Shown here piece after piece: positions 1 to 11,525 of a DNA stretch of 64,000 nt (positions are counted from its first letter, which is position 1; each line of letters begins with the position of its first letter). The translations under genes and the position numbers were made by a program. The stretch covers positions 2,046,001 to 2,110,000 of the forward strand of contig JAWHQI010000065.1 in the NCBI GenBank assembly GCA_033032865.1. Direction: 5' to 3'. The notes below the pieces were generated by a model. It was not told the DNA's origin and did not search any database. It was given only the letters and a program-made list of their open reading frames with translations. Origin of the DNA: Dactylorhiza incarnata (lineage: Eukaryota; Streptophyta; Magnoliopsida; Asparagales; Orchidaceae).

Positions 1-160
1 GGTCTCCCCCACAACAGCTTCAGTGTTTTGGGTTGAGCTCCCTAGTAGAGACTCCTCCTCAACTAGATTTGCTACCTGGTCAAGGCTCCTTGGTAAGTAC
101 TCCCCCTCAACAAGCACTCCTCCTTCCTGGCTCCTCTTCCTTTTATACATTATTGGGATG

Positions 161-1112
161 TCACCCAGAGGTGCTCTCCTTTTCACAAGAACCACTATAG
201 GAAGTAGGTTCAACAACAACCTCTAGATCCACCTGCACATCAAATCCCTCCCCCTCTGTCAGAGCAGGGTTTGGGACAGATGGGGTTGCCTCCTCTTCAG
301 AACTTCTTGATGAACTTTCCTCTCCAACATCATCAGCCTGCATAGCCTTCTTCTTTCCCTTTAGAACTGCTTGACTGGCTGTAAGGGATTTTGAAATCAG
401 CCTATACCATCTCTCCAACATCTTGGAGTCCAACTTCTTAGAGTAATGAAGATGTACTCCCATTTTTCCTTTTCTGGACCTCCCCAAGAGAGTTTAGAAG
501 GAAGAGAGACAGAATTCTTCCAAAACTAGCAGTCTTCCGGTTCCCCTTGATCCTTTGAAACAACAGATCTCTCCAGTCAGTCTTCTTGGAGAGGATGATT
601 CTGCACATTATCTCAAACATTTCCTTTGAGATCCTATCATGAGAACCTGGCGTACACATCATTACCTTCCCCACTACATCAGCTAGTAGCTTTCCTTTCT
701 AATTGAATTCTACCATCTTAATTGACCCGTAGGTCTTGCCAATGTGACCACACCCAGTATAACCTGCAGTGTAGTCTTCCCCAGTCAGGTTTTCCTCTTG
801 TTATCCTGCCTACAGCCTAGGCAGTCTCAAAGCCTTCACCAGGCTCTTGGCAGAAACCTTTACCTTCCTTTCGGCCACCATCAATTTTATTGAGGTCTCA
901 GAATGATTTACCCTTGCTCCTTCATAAAATTCTATCAGCTCTTTGTGCATCAGAATGCACAGTACGCTGAGCAAGTACTCCAACCCGGCCGCTTCTAGAA
1001 ACCATATTACTGACCTGATTTCCTTTGAGCAGAAATTGAAGCCTCCTCGCAGAAGCTCACATCTAGAGATCACGTAAGCCTCTTCCTTTTCCTTGTCTTT
1101 CTTTGGAGCCAT
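161..1112 (-). pseudogene. Third (env-like / plant transposon protein) ORF of element A, broken
   Basis: The ORF starts at 1112 with MAPKKDKEKEEAYVIS and runs about 100 residues to a stop at 810. It continues in other frames (674-438, 487-161), so at least two shifts or stops are present. The segment GLEYLLSVL...EFYEGARV...LPRL resembles the putative plant transposon-protein domain found in third ORFs of Sireviruses and other plant elements. Element B has a related ORF: LADVVGKVMMC...HDRI here matches LADIVGKVLLC...HDAI there. The function is unknown; such ORFs are called env-like in SIRE1-type elements, but no membrane segment is evident here. Confidence 0.55.
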
Positions 1113-1560
1113 TGAATCAGTTTGGCGTGAACGAGTGAATGTCCGAAATGGAACGGGAGATTATCACAGAGATGACTTAGGGCAAACGACAGTGTAATTT
1201 TGTCCTAAGTATTCATCTTATTTATAATGGAGGTAGATGAAGGGGCGTGCACCTATTTGTAATGTTGATTTGATTAATTAATCATCAGATGGCTTAGATT
1301 GAAAGATCCAATATTGCAATAAATAGTGAGGTTGCGTTGCAGCGCCAAGCATCCTTCCACTGACTTTATAGGTCTTTCTCATTTTTTCCAAATGAATCTT
1401 TGTGTCATTGAGATACGTGCATTGTCATCGGGAGATCCAACTATGTTGTTGAGACATTTAACTATGTCGTTGAGATAGTTCACAGATACTTTTTGACTTA
1501 GTGAATTTCCATCACTTCTTGTGGGGTACCTGCAACACTCAGCATACATGTTAGCAGTGA
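1113..1560 (-). promoter_or_regulatory. U3/promoter-like sequence upstream of the third ORF of element A
   Basis: This non-coding stretch lies between the pol stop and the third ORF. On the minus strand it has a TATA-like TTATAAATAA (1218-1227) about 105 nt before the ATG. An 11-nt GTTTGCCCTAA follows at 1177-1187. The same motif (10 of the 11 nt at 9691-9700, preceded by G) lies just downstream of the LTR TATA box (9711-9718). Upstream, repeated CTCAACGACATAG-like motifs (about 1395-1480) resemble the CTCGATGACAGAAC-like motifs of the LTR U3 (about 9840-10060). I infer that the third ORF has its own Pol II promoter related to the LTR promoter. Confidence 0.45.
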
Positions 1561-3510
1561 CTATAAATAGATGATAACAAATTGAAATTGAGTTAGAATT
1601 TATTCCAAGTTCAAAAACCCCAATTGGAACTTGAAGAAGTTAAACTTAGCTTCATCTAGGGGCTTTATGAATATATCAGCCACTTATTTATCTATAGGGA
1701 CAAACTCAAGTAAGATATCTTCATTATCCACATGCTCCCTAATGAAGTAATACTTGATCTCAATATGCTTAGTCCTACTATGTGAGACAGGGTTCTTAGC
1801 AATTGAGATAGCACTAGATGAATCACAAAATAAGGGTATTTTGGTCATCTTCAGATTGTAGTCTTGAAGCTGATGTTGAATCTACAGTAACTGAGCACAA
1901 CATCTCCCTGCAGATATATATTCTGATTCTGCAGTAGAGATTACCACACTTATTTTCTTCTTGCTGCTCTAAGAAATATGTCTTCCTCCCAGGAATTGGC
2001 AAATCCTTGGAGTGATTTTCCTATGTTCCTTGCACTCTGCATAGTTTGCATTTGAATAACTAGTTAGCTCACAATCATTGTTCTTAGGGTACCATAGACC
2101 AAGATTGGGTGTGCCCTTGAGGTATCTTAAGATCCTCTTGATCGAGGAGTGATGAGATTCATTGGGGTTCACCTGATATCTAGCACAAACACATGTGGCA
2201 AATATTATGTCAGGCCTACTAGTAGTTAGGTGGAGCAAAGATCCAATCATGCATCTGTACTTGGTTTCATCAAAGGGTATTCCCTTTTCATCCTTGTCCA
2301 GTCACATTAGATCTCATGGGAATCTTTATGGAAGAAGCACTCTTCAATCCAAATTTCTTGACTATCTCTCTACTGAACTTAGTCTGTGAAATGAATATAC
2401 CATTTTCAGATTGTTTCACATGGAGACTGATACAAATAATTTGTAAGCAGCTATAAAATACTTGATGTGCAAAATATAACTACAAACGATAAACAGCAAG
2501 TGTATCGTATCGAGTGAAGTATAGGATCTCGCTAGATCAAGGTCATATTAGACTCGGGTTATGTTGAGTACTCCTACTTCGAGTGAAATTCTATTATTTT
2601 ATCGATGATTAATGGATATGGTTTTGAATAACAGAAGAGCAAAAGATAGCAAGAAATACTAATATTTGAAATAAAATAACTCTTAAGGAGAATCAAAATT
2701 AAAGAGTTAATTCGGAAAGCGAAAAGGATATACTTGGCCGTGGAGATTCTCAAAGCATGAACGCACCTCTCTCGAGGAATACGCCCAACTAAGATTAAGG
2801 ATATCGACTTGAACTCTCGTTCGAGAAAAAATACCTTAAAGCTTGCTTTAGCGCGGTGAATCCCATTATAGGCTTTTACTCCTATTCGGAAGAATCTCGC
2901 CGCCCTTTCTCAAGGGTTGCGATCAACTCCTTTTATTCTCGGCAATCGATCTGTATGCATGAGCCTCTCGGCTAACTAGAATACAATCAATATGGTTGCT
3001 AAGAATAAATCAAAGAATAAACTTAAGCCTCTGAAAATAAAGAAAAGAGAATTCACAACTCCTAAAAGAGTTTTCTCCGATCAAATGTTAGTGCGAGACT
3101 AACTAAACAAGATTCGGATTAAGAATAATGAGAAGAAATAATATTGAATAAAAGAGGAACTATTTTTATTATATTAAAGAAATAAAAGTACATGTGCATG
3201 AAGATAGAATTCTAAGCTAAAAATTGAAATTAAAACATTTGAATAGAAATCACAAATCTAGGAGTTGAAATTACAGGACTTTGGAATTGAAATCTAAATT
3301 AACGATTGAAATTGCAGTGAAATGAAAACACATAAAAAAATAAAAAATAAACTAAAATTTGTCCACAAGTAGCTGGTAGTGGCCTCCTCCAACAGTCCCA
3401 AAGCTATCTTTTTATAAGTTGCAAAAATCAATGTTTTTCCGGGCTGGAATTGTAACGACTGTATTTGATTTTCGTCATAATTGCTGAGCGGGAATCATTG
3501 ATGGCGAGGA

Positions 3511-3685
3511 GGCGGGTTTGGATAATGAAATGATCGGATTTGCTGACGTGGCTGGGCGGAGTTGGTGGAGGCGTTGGCGGCGGATCGCTGACGTGGTTGG
3601 GCGGAGTTGGCGGAGGCGGGTTTGGAGGATGAAACGACTAGATTGCTGACGTGGCTGGGCGGAGTTGGCGGAGCAGTTTTGGCGG
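3511..3685. repeat. Tandem GC-rich repeats inside the solo LTR
   Basis: Three imperfect copies of a unit containing GCTGACGTGGCTGGGCGGAG start at about 3542, 3589 and 3642 (spacing about 47-53 bp). They carry a variable GGCGGGTTTGGA-type spacer. The block is the most GC-rich part of an otherwise AT-rich LTR. Confidence 0.6.
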
Positions 3686-3704
3686 GGATGCAAATATATG
3701 TAAC

Positions 3705-3705
3705 G

Positions 3706-3737
<32 letters not shown>

Positions 3738-3758
3738 GACACACACACACACACACAC
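3705..3758. repeat. Compound (TA)n(AC)n microsatellite
   Basis: Two TA runs separated by a G are followed by an AC run. This lies inside the solo LTR. Confidence 0.9.
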
Positions 3759-6479
3759 GATGCATACATATATTTATATATAAATTTATATATTTATATA
3801 TGCATATACATAAATTCCTAGCATCATGCATGGGTGGCCGAGCACCCCCTTGCATGCAAAGGTGGTGGAGTTCGATGGTGGCGCGGCATGATCACGGGGC
3901 GTGACAGGGCGTGTCAAAATAATCCGACATGGCTGGGCTTCTGGATGAATATGTGGAGGTCACGGGTCGTGTGCGTGGTCACGCCCCCTGGTCACGGGCG
4001 TGACCAGGGCGTGTCAAACATGAATTTTGCAGTTTTTCTCCATTTGATCTCCAGATCCTGCTGGTTTGAGTCTTTCTGTTATTTGCAGCCCAGTTCCTCC
4101 TGGAAACACAAAATAAAGCAAATTAGCATATTCTGAAATCGAAATTAATGAATTTAGAATTAAATTCGAGTAAGAAATATAATAAAAATAAAAATAAATT
4201 TAGGTCTATCAGAGACCTAGGAAGTATTTGAGCTCTCCCATAATGCTCATTTCAAACTTTCCCTGCATCAAGTTGGCCAACTTTTTGCAGAGAAGAACAT
4301 ATGTACAGCCAAATATTATACAATCCACATAGATTTGCACTAGCAAGATCTTTTCCTTTAGTTCCCTTAGGAAAAATGTCTTGTCAATCTTCCCCTTTTG
4401 AACTTGTTCTCAATAAGAAAGCTTGACAAGGTGTCATACCAAGATCTAGGAGCCTGTTTCAATTCATACAAAGCTTTTCTAAGAAATTAAACATAATCAG
4501 GGTGTTCAGAACCAACAAAACCTAAGGGTTACACTTCTTCATTTAGATCACCATTTAGAAAGGATGACTTGACATCCATATGGTAGACCTTCAATCCTGT
4601 GTAGGTTGCATAGGCCAGAAATAACCTAATGGCTTCCAATCTTGCAACAGGGGCAATGGTCTGATCAAAGTCTATGCCCTCCTCTTATCTATATCCTTTT
4701 GTAACTAGTCTGGCCTTGTTCTTTGTAATTACTCCATTTTCATCCAACTTGTTCATGTAGACCCATTTGATTTCTATGATATTGTGTCTTTGGGGTCTAG
4801 GAACTAGTTTCCATACTCTGCATCTCTTGAATTGGTTTAATTCTTCCTGCATGGCTGCAATACAGAATAGATATGAATTTGCTTCCTCATATTTCTTGGG
4901 TTCAGTTTGAGAAAGAAAGCTCAAATATAAGGCTTCATTCAAGGTACTGCTTCTTGTCAGAACTCCTTAACTGACATCTCCTATGATTTTCTCCTGTGGA
5001 TGATGCCTGATGTGTCTATATGCAGCTGGCAGTCTTCTGAAGATTTCTCATGTGACTAGTTCTACAAGTTGTTCTTCTTCTATTATATCCAAACCTTCCA
5101 CAGCATCTTCCTCCAAGTATAGTGCAACTGAGAAATCTTTGACTTTCATTGGAGTTTCAAATTTATCTTTAATGGATAGGTTTTCCACTTTCTCAGCTAT
5201 ACTTGCATCCACTAGAGAATAGACCAGCCTTTGTGAATAAGGCTGGTCTCATCAAATACAATATGCGTAGATTCTTCTACTGCTTGAGTATTAATGTTTT
5301 ACACCCTATAAGCTTTGCTATAGGAGTTGTAGCCAACAAAAATATCTTCACTGTTTTCTCTGCAAACTTAGTTAGCTTGGTTTGCTCATTATTAAGTATA
5401 TAACATTTGCTACCAAAGATTCTAAAGTAGGATAAGGTAGGTTTTCTGCCCTTCATAAGCTCATATGGAGTTTTCTTGTGGTCTTTGATGATGGAAGACT
5501 TATTGATCACATGACAAGTTGTATTGACAGCCTCTTCCCAGAAGGATTCTGGTAGGGAGGAGTCACTCAGCATTGTCCCGGTGTCCATTATTAAGGTTCT
5601 ATTTTTCCTCTCTGCCACTCCATTTTGTTAAAGAGTTCTAGGTGAGGAAAATTCTTGGGAGATACCCAACTCTTGGCAAAATTCTGTCATGGTTCCTGAC
5701 AGAAATTCTATACCATGGTCACTTCTGAATTTGACAATAATACAGCTCATTTCATTCTGAATTTGCGTGACAAAGTTCTTCAAGTTGTCTAAGGTATCTT
5801 GCTTCTTTTTAAGGAAGAACGTCCAAGTGAACCTCGAATAATCATCAACCACTACAAGACTGTAAGACTTCCCTCCTAAGCTATGAACTGATATAGGACC
5901 AAACAAATCCATGTGCAACATATAGAGGCACCTAGAAGAGTCTTTGTTAGTAATGCCCTTAAAGCTGGTCCTAGTTTGCTTGCCAAGTTGGCATGCATGA
6001 CATGGACCTTCTTTAATGCACTTAATATTGGGTCCATTTCTATCTAGGTCTTGATAGAAAAGCTTATTAATGGTTTTATAGTTAATATGAGCAAATCTCT
6101 TGTGTCATTGAACACAAAGAACCACTTTCTCATTAGTTATAAAGCACACTGGCTTAGAAGAGTTAGAGTGAAAAAAATTAAGGCAATAAATGTTTTCACT
6201 CCCAGTGTCTGTTAAGGTAGCCTCAGAATTCAAGGATCTCTTAACTAAAAATTTATCCTTGTAAAAAACTATACCAAAACCTAAAACACAAAGTTGACTT
6301 ATGCTTATGAGATTGTGATTCAATCCCTCCACATAAGATACCTTTGTGATGGAGACTAAACCATTGGAAATGTTACCATATCCTCTAGTCACCCCTTTTT
6401 CTGAACCTCCAAATATCACTGTTGGTCCATCTTTCCATTGGGGTGTAGTCCCTCAAGTAGACATTTACTCTAGTCATAT

Positions 6480-8864
6480 GTCTAGAGCAACCACTGTCCA
6501 AGTACCAAATAGGAGATTGGTTGGCCTTTGGACATACCTGTAAAAGGAATTGTTATATCTTAGGTACCCAAACAAATTTGGGTACTTGGTTCCTGTTAGG
6601 AAGATAACTTGGTAGATTAGACATTTGAGTGGTCTGCACCTTTCTTGCTCTAGGCACTGTTGGGTTGAACCAACAGTCCAAGACAAAGTGTCAAACATTA
6701 CCACAACACCAACATTCATACCTATTGTATCTTCTCTTCTGCCTCACTATCTGGGTGGGATGGCAGTGTTGGTGGGCAGGAGAGAAGACTGTGGGCCTAA
6801 TAGGACTTTGGTGAACCTCACAAGTGTGAGTGTTTTGCGGAGCTGGTCTCATCACTTTTTGGTTCACCTTTTTAGGGGCAGGCTTGGCAGAAGCTGCCTT
6901 CATCCATTTCTTGGGTGTTGTTACTGCAGGTCCATGGACAAAAGGACCCGGATTCTTCATTTGAATCTCTTCATGGGGTGCTTTAAAAGCACTCATCCCA
7001 AAGCCTGCTCTTTGGCTTGTGGTAGATGTCTTGCTGCCATTGGTAGAGTAGACATTGGTCAGATGACCATATGTAGAATCCTGATCAAAGGGATTAGATG
7101 TCAGCTGCACATTCTTAAAAGAGGATTGGGCTACAGAAGCCTTTCCCTTGAATGTCTCTTCAGTAAATCCTACACCACCTCTTTATGATGCAGAAAAACT
7201 GTCAATGATTGGCAGGACTATCTTGGGCTTGGAATAGCTGTCAACTATCCTCTTTTCAGCTAATAGCATTTCTTCAATGTCCTTAATGACCTTATTCTTC
7301 TGCACTAATTCAGAATTTTTATGTTTTGTGGCTTCCTTGAATTTATCCACTTCTTTGCCCATAACAGCCAGCTTTTCAGCTGTCTCCCGGAACTCAGAAT
7401 GGGTAATTTTTAGGGATGCTAACTTCTTAGATTGTACTTTAAGGAGCTCCTTGCTTTTCTTGAAATCTTCCACAAAGCTTCATACTGCCGCATTAGTTCA
7501 AACTCATCATTATGTGGGGACCTTGAGGATGTGCTATTATGAGCAAACTCATAGTCATCAACATGCATAGAATCTGCCACTAATTCAAAATCAGAGGCAG
7601 ACAAAAGGGCTCTGATAGGAACCTTCCCTAGAGAGGTGTTCTCATCCTGGATGTCTTCATTTATGGCCATGAGGCCAATGAGAGCTTGCTCCTCAGATTA
7701 TAAGGAGCTTGAATCAGGATCACTTAAGGTTCTAATCTTCTTTGCAATGAATCATTTTTCTGTTTTCTTCTTGTCCTTTGGATTTCTTCCATCTTCATAC
7801 TTCTTTGATTCCCTCTTTTTAGAGGTGCAGCCAGCTATCATGTGACATATTTTCTTGCAGCAATAACACACTGTATTAGCTAAATCAAATTTATTGGGTT
7901 TAGATTTATACCTGTCATCCCTTGATGATTTAGATCTGTCATGATGACCAGATATCCTAGAGCTAGATGAGGATGACCTATGACTGTCTCTTCTCCTTCT
8001 TGACATCATCTTTTTAAATTGCTTGGAGAAGAGGGCCAGTTCTTTATCATTGTTTTCTGATTCTGATGCGCTGACATCAGAAGCCTCACTGCTTTCAGAT
8101 TCATCCTGAAATACAGGAGTCTTGTCTTTGGTTCTCCTTAAGCTCTCAGCCCTAAAAGCCACAGACCTTTCTCTGGTGCTCCCCCTTGAGCTTTCCTCTT
8201 CAAATTTTCTTGTGTTAAGTTGAAACTCATGGAAAAATAGCTTTCCATACAAATTCTTGGGCACCATGATGCCCAGATGTCCGATTTCTCTGATAGCACA
8301 TATCTTGATGTCATATTCCTTAGTAAGGGATCTAAGGAATCTGTCATTGAGATCAGAGTTTGTGAACTCCCATCCATAATTTCTTAGGCCATTCACAATT
8401 TTGAAAAACCTCTCATAGCAGTTAGAGATGGTTTCATTTTTGCCTTGTTTGAATGCATCATACTCCTGTTCAGAAGGGAATTCCTGTCATCCCTTACCTC
8501 TTTTGTTCCCTCTATGTATACAATCAAGGAGTCCCACATCTCCTTGGCAGATTTGCAGTGAATGATATTTGGAGGGTGGAGTCATCAATTGCACTTACTG
8601 TGATATTTTGTGCCCTTTTATCAAGGGTCACCAAGGCCGATTCATCCTTACTCATGTCAAAGTACTTCTTTGGTACTTGCTTGGTAGGATCTATGGTGGA
8701 GGCTGTCATAGGTATTTGGGGTCCCTCTTGAACAACAACAAACATTTTGGGATCTGTAGCTTCCATAAACAATCTGACCTTTTCTTTCCAGATAGGGAAA
8801 TTTTCTTTAAAGCACACTAGAAGTTTCATAGACCTCTCTCTTTATTCTGATCACCTCCAGTCAT
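6480..8864 (-). pseudogene. Degenerate Sirevirus-type gag of element A
   Basis: The likely start is the ATG at 8864 (MTGGDQNKERG), followed within about 15 codons by a frameshift. The N-terminal gag appears in the next frame (FPIWKEKVRLFMEATDP, 8829-8524). The central gag (8396-7752) ends in a Cys-rich CYCCKKICHMIAGC knuckle, with serine/arginine-rich sequence before it. A charged coiled-coil part (7670-7183) and a proline/basic part (7110-6691) with a second Cys cluster (WCCGNV) follow. Two zinc-knuckle-like motifs and a long coiled coil fit the unusually long gag of Sireviruses. At least five frame breaks are visible. Confidence 0.75.
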
Positions 8865-8919
8865 TAGGAATAGTTTTACATATCTATATCTGACTATTAA
8901 GTCTCTTTTGATCAACATC

Positions 8920-8931
8920 CCTCTGATACCA
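8920..8931 (-). other. Primer-binding site of element A (initiator tRNA-Met)
   Basis: The minus strand reads TGGTATCAGAGG just inside the 5' LTR. It matches the start of the usual plant tRNA-iMet complement TGGTATCAGAGC except for the last base. Confidence 0.8.
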
Positions 8932-8934
8932 CTT

Positions 8935-10276
8935 ATTTTTTATGGAACTATCACATAGAGGGGGGGGGGTGGGGGGGGGGGGGGGGGGGGGGGGGGGAAT
9001 ATGTGATGTGGCTGTTTTGAAATTTAAACACAGATGCATATAAAGTAAATCACAGCACAGATCACAGTCACATAACACAACAAACAAAGACATCATATTT
9101 ATAGTGGTTCCCCAAGACAATGTGTCTTGAGTACTCTACTATCCCTTTACGCTTATCTAGCAGTGTGCTAGAGTCAACAAACTCCACAAAAAACTCATAT
9201 CTCCTCCACAGATCTTACAGCTCAGGTACTGCAGGCCTTACATCTCAAATCCTTCTAGAATCCTATCTCAGGTTCCTGGAATCCTACAACTCAGGTACAA
9301 CATGCCTTACAACTCAAATCTACAATAGATCCTACCTCAGGTTCTCACAGAATCCTACAGCTCAGACTCAAAGGAGTCCTACAGAGAAAGTATTATGTTT
9401 ACAAAAATGAAGAACACTTCACAGAATAGGGAATAGAAATGTCCTAAATAGTCTTCTTAGGCCTGAATTAGATGGCCTCTGTATCTGAAGAGAAATTCTT
9501 GAAAAGCAATTCACTGATGCACATAAGGTTTTCTTTTATCCTCTTCTTTAATCTAGAATAATCTTATCAGTCGATGATGCCTGACTGAACCTTGGAGAAC
9601 TGAGAGGAATGTTCTCGAAAATCCTTCTTCTGAAAGTCGTTACACAGATTCAATTTATCCTCTTTCTCTTTTTGTATTCACTATCTGATTTTAGGGCAAA
9701 CAAATTATCCTTATATACGACAGGAAAGTCTAACGGTTTATTCTGAGGTCTCTGAAATGTCAGAAGCTCATTCCTAAACAACATCCACTGATTAGACCCT
9801 TAGACGGCGGCATTAAATAAAGACGTGTTTCAAAAAATATCGGTATGTCTCGACGATAACCATCTCGATGACAGAACTTGTTGTCTCAGCGATCCAACTT
9901 AAACAACTCTTCAAGTCTTCTGAGATCTTCCCCTCGAATAGATAACTCAACGATATGAAAACTATCTCGACGACAGAACTTCCCGTCTCAGCAACATGTT
10001 CAATTTCGATAAAATAAGGTCTTCTCGTCGATGTCGTTGTGATCTTTTTGACGATATGGAACTTCTCAACTACATTCTCTGTCTCCCCGATGTCTAACAG
10101 CCTTCAGGACGACATAGCTCCTTCGCAATGATATTTGAATGATATATCTATACTTTCTCAATGATATGTCTATACTCTGCAATCATCCATAAGATATGAC
10201 ATCAAATACATAGTCTTTTATCATTGACCTGAATACTTCTTCAAATCAAGAATATTGTTAAGCACTGTTCCCAACA
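8935..10276 (-). repeat. 5' LTR of element A
   Basis: It begins on the minus strand with TGTTGGGAACAG (ending at plus position 10276) and runs about 1.34 kb to just before the primer-binding site. The inner edge is uncertain by about 10 bp because no clean CA is adjacent to the PBS. A TATA box TCGTATATAA is at 9711-9720. The U3 part (9840-10130) has repeated CTCGATGACAGAAC-like motifs. The tail carries an expanded C tract (a G tract on the plus strand). Confidence 0.75.
8960..8997. repeat. 38-nt poly-G tract with one T (poly-C in the LTR sense strand)
   Basis: G runs from 8960 to 8997, broken only by T at 8970. In LTR orientation this is the conserved ATTCACCCCC-type motif of copia LTR tails, expanded into a homopolymer. 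The true length is doubtful because such runs are hard to sequence. Confidence 0.85.
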
Positions 10277-10855
10277 ACAGAAATAAATGAATTAACCACT
10301 AAAAATTCAATCCTAAAAGAAGAGCTTGCAAAGGCAAAAACCTTTGAAGACTCACTCAATGGGAGAAGTCAAAAGCTCAAAGATATCACACAAAATCTCT
10401 CTATGAGATCTAGATATCTTGGTCTAGGAGCAGATTTATTAACTAGCACAACAATCTCTAGCAAACCAGCCTGGAAAAATCCAGTAATATTTGTTAGACC
10501 TAGTGATTATCAAATAAAGGAAAACAATCCAGTGTGTAAAAAGCAAAATAACCACCCTAATAAAATTATTATATTTAATAGAGTGAATTCTAATAGTGAG
10601 AAGAAAACTCTAGGCAAGAACAATTCAGAGAAAATAATGAAACAAAATCAAAAGGCTAAAATCAAAAGAAAAATTATTAGGCATTCTATAGACTTACTAT
10701 ATCAAGATACATTCTATGCAAATTTCCAGCACCAAGGTAACAAATCCAGGTTTGATAAACCTATCTTCTGCCATCCAAAAGGGTATAATGAAAGACCACT
10801 CTACCATTTCATATCACCTTATAATGGTAAAATCAAAGGGCCCGGGGCAACCTAG
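10277..10855 (+). pseudogene. C-terminal part of copia gag (element B)
   Basis: The frame is open from the first base after element A (NELTTKNSILKEELAKAKTF) to a TAG at 10853-10855. It contains SQKLKDITQNLSMRSRYLGL and ends KIKGPGAT, where a tryptophan codon (TGG, as in KGPKxxWVPK of relatives) appears changed to TAG. A stop at the end of gag is also normal in some Sireviruses, so this may not be a defect. Basic, coiled-coil composition is typical of gag C-termini. Confidence 0.65.
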
Positions 10856-11099
10856 GTACCCTATAATATTTGAATTACATGTGCAGGAAAACATAGGGTC
10901 CCTTCCTCAGAGATAATGTAGAGAAAGGGAGAACTAAATATTCAATGTGAAACTAGAAATAATCAAAGGGGGTGATCTCTTCTCTAAACTGCTATGATGC
11001 TTTCTAATTTACACATATTTTCTTATAAATGATATTTTTATTAAAAAATTATTGCTGGGAAAAACAGCAAAATTCTTTGAAGAAAATACAAATTCTAAT

Positions 11100-11525
11100 T
11101 CAGAGCTGCGTCTATTGAGTTCGACGCACCATTGAGTTCTACTCGACGCTAGCTTCGAAAGCTGCCTGAGATAGTTAATTTGAATAGCACTCGACACAGC
11201 GTCAAATTCATATCGACTCAGACATCGACTTAATAGTTGATGCATGAACTCGAAGTCACGTCGATTACCACTCGACGTAACATCGACATGTCAAGCGCGC
11301 GCCATTTTGCTTCTAAAAGCTACATCAACTTATTTTAGCGCACTGCATCTGTTTCCATTCGACGTTGCTTCGATTAAAACCCTAAGCTATGACGAATCGT
11401 ATTCTTTTAAGCAACTCAGACGTTAGATCATCTTACGCTTTCGAATTTTCTCTCTCTTGCTTTCTTGCATTCTTGCTCCCATTTTCTTTCTGGTCTTGTT
11501 TCTGCAAGTACAGCCATAAAAATCA
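11100..11525 (+). promoter_or_regulatory. TCGACG-rich leader upstream of the third ORF of element B
   Basis: CTCGACG, CGTCGA and similar motifs are dense at 11110-11390, then a pyrimidine-rich leader runs to the ATG at 11526. The LTR U3 of the same element (13560-13935) has the same kind of motif cluster. This parallels the U3-like sequence upstream of the third ORF in element A. No clear TATA box is visible here. Confidence 0.3.

Larger units (their letters stand above)
2428..4211. mobile_element. Solo LTR (gypsy, Tat/Athila-like) inserted in copia pol
   Basis: A 1784-bp insertion splits the copia RT exactly between LGL and HVKQ. It starts TGATACAAAT and ends GGTCTATCA, so it has TG...CA termini and a short inverted TGATA/TATCA. 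It is flanked by a perfect 5-bp duplication GAGAC (2423-2427 and 4212-4216). There is no internal coding sequence, which is what remains after LTR-LTR recombination. The text around 2490-2580 (a GTGTATCG...GAAGTATAGGATC pattern) is reminiscent of Tat/Athila LTRs. The family assignment is tentative; the termini and duplication are seen directly. Confidence 0.85.
1600..6530 (-). pseudogene. Degenerate copia pol of element A (protease-integrase-RT-RNase H)
   Basis: The protease motif WYLDSGCSRHMT is encoded at 6507-6472. The GAG-pre-integrase segment (VEGLNHNLISISQLC) lies at 6419-6105. The integrase core (VVVDDYSRFTWTF, then FRSDHGIEF) lies at 5921-5628, and the conserved QNGVAERKNRTL begins about 5626, directly after a TAA where a glutamine is usual. 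RT begins around 4940 (W-L-V-P-R-P, then KWVYMNKLDENG...KARLVTKGY) and stops after it at 4684. RT resumes at about 2427 after the inserted LTR. The RNase H end includes SRPDIIFATCVCARYQVNP and a final FQLGF, with the stop at 1600-1602. Multiple stops and shifts mean no enzyme can be made. Confidence 0.85.
1..10276 (-). mobile_element. Sirevirus-like Ty1/copia element A (3' end outside window)
   Basis: Reading on the minus strand: 5' LTR (about 10276 to 8935), a primer-binding site, gag, protease, integrase, RT/RNase H ending at 1600, a promoter-like stretch, and a third ORF running off the left edge. The 3' LTR is not in the window. Coding capacity is broken by many frameshifts and stops and by a solo LTR at 2428-4211, so the copy is dead. 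It interrupts the gag of element B: open gag sequence of the opposite strand starts at the first base after the LTR (10277). The large gag, the extra ORF after pol and the C-rich LTR tail fit the Sirevirus lineage. The lineage is inferred from layout, not from a tree. Confidence 0.85.

Noticed and set aside
3475..3855. 126-aa minus-strand ORF with IYIYIY and CVCVCV runs
   Set aside because: It translates the TA/AC microsatellite and GC-rich repeats of a solo LTR.
2428..4211. Intron within the copia RT
   Set aside because: The termini are TG...CA with a 5-bp target duplication, not GT...AG, so it is an LTR insertion.
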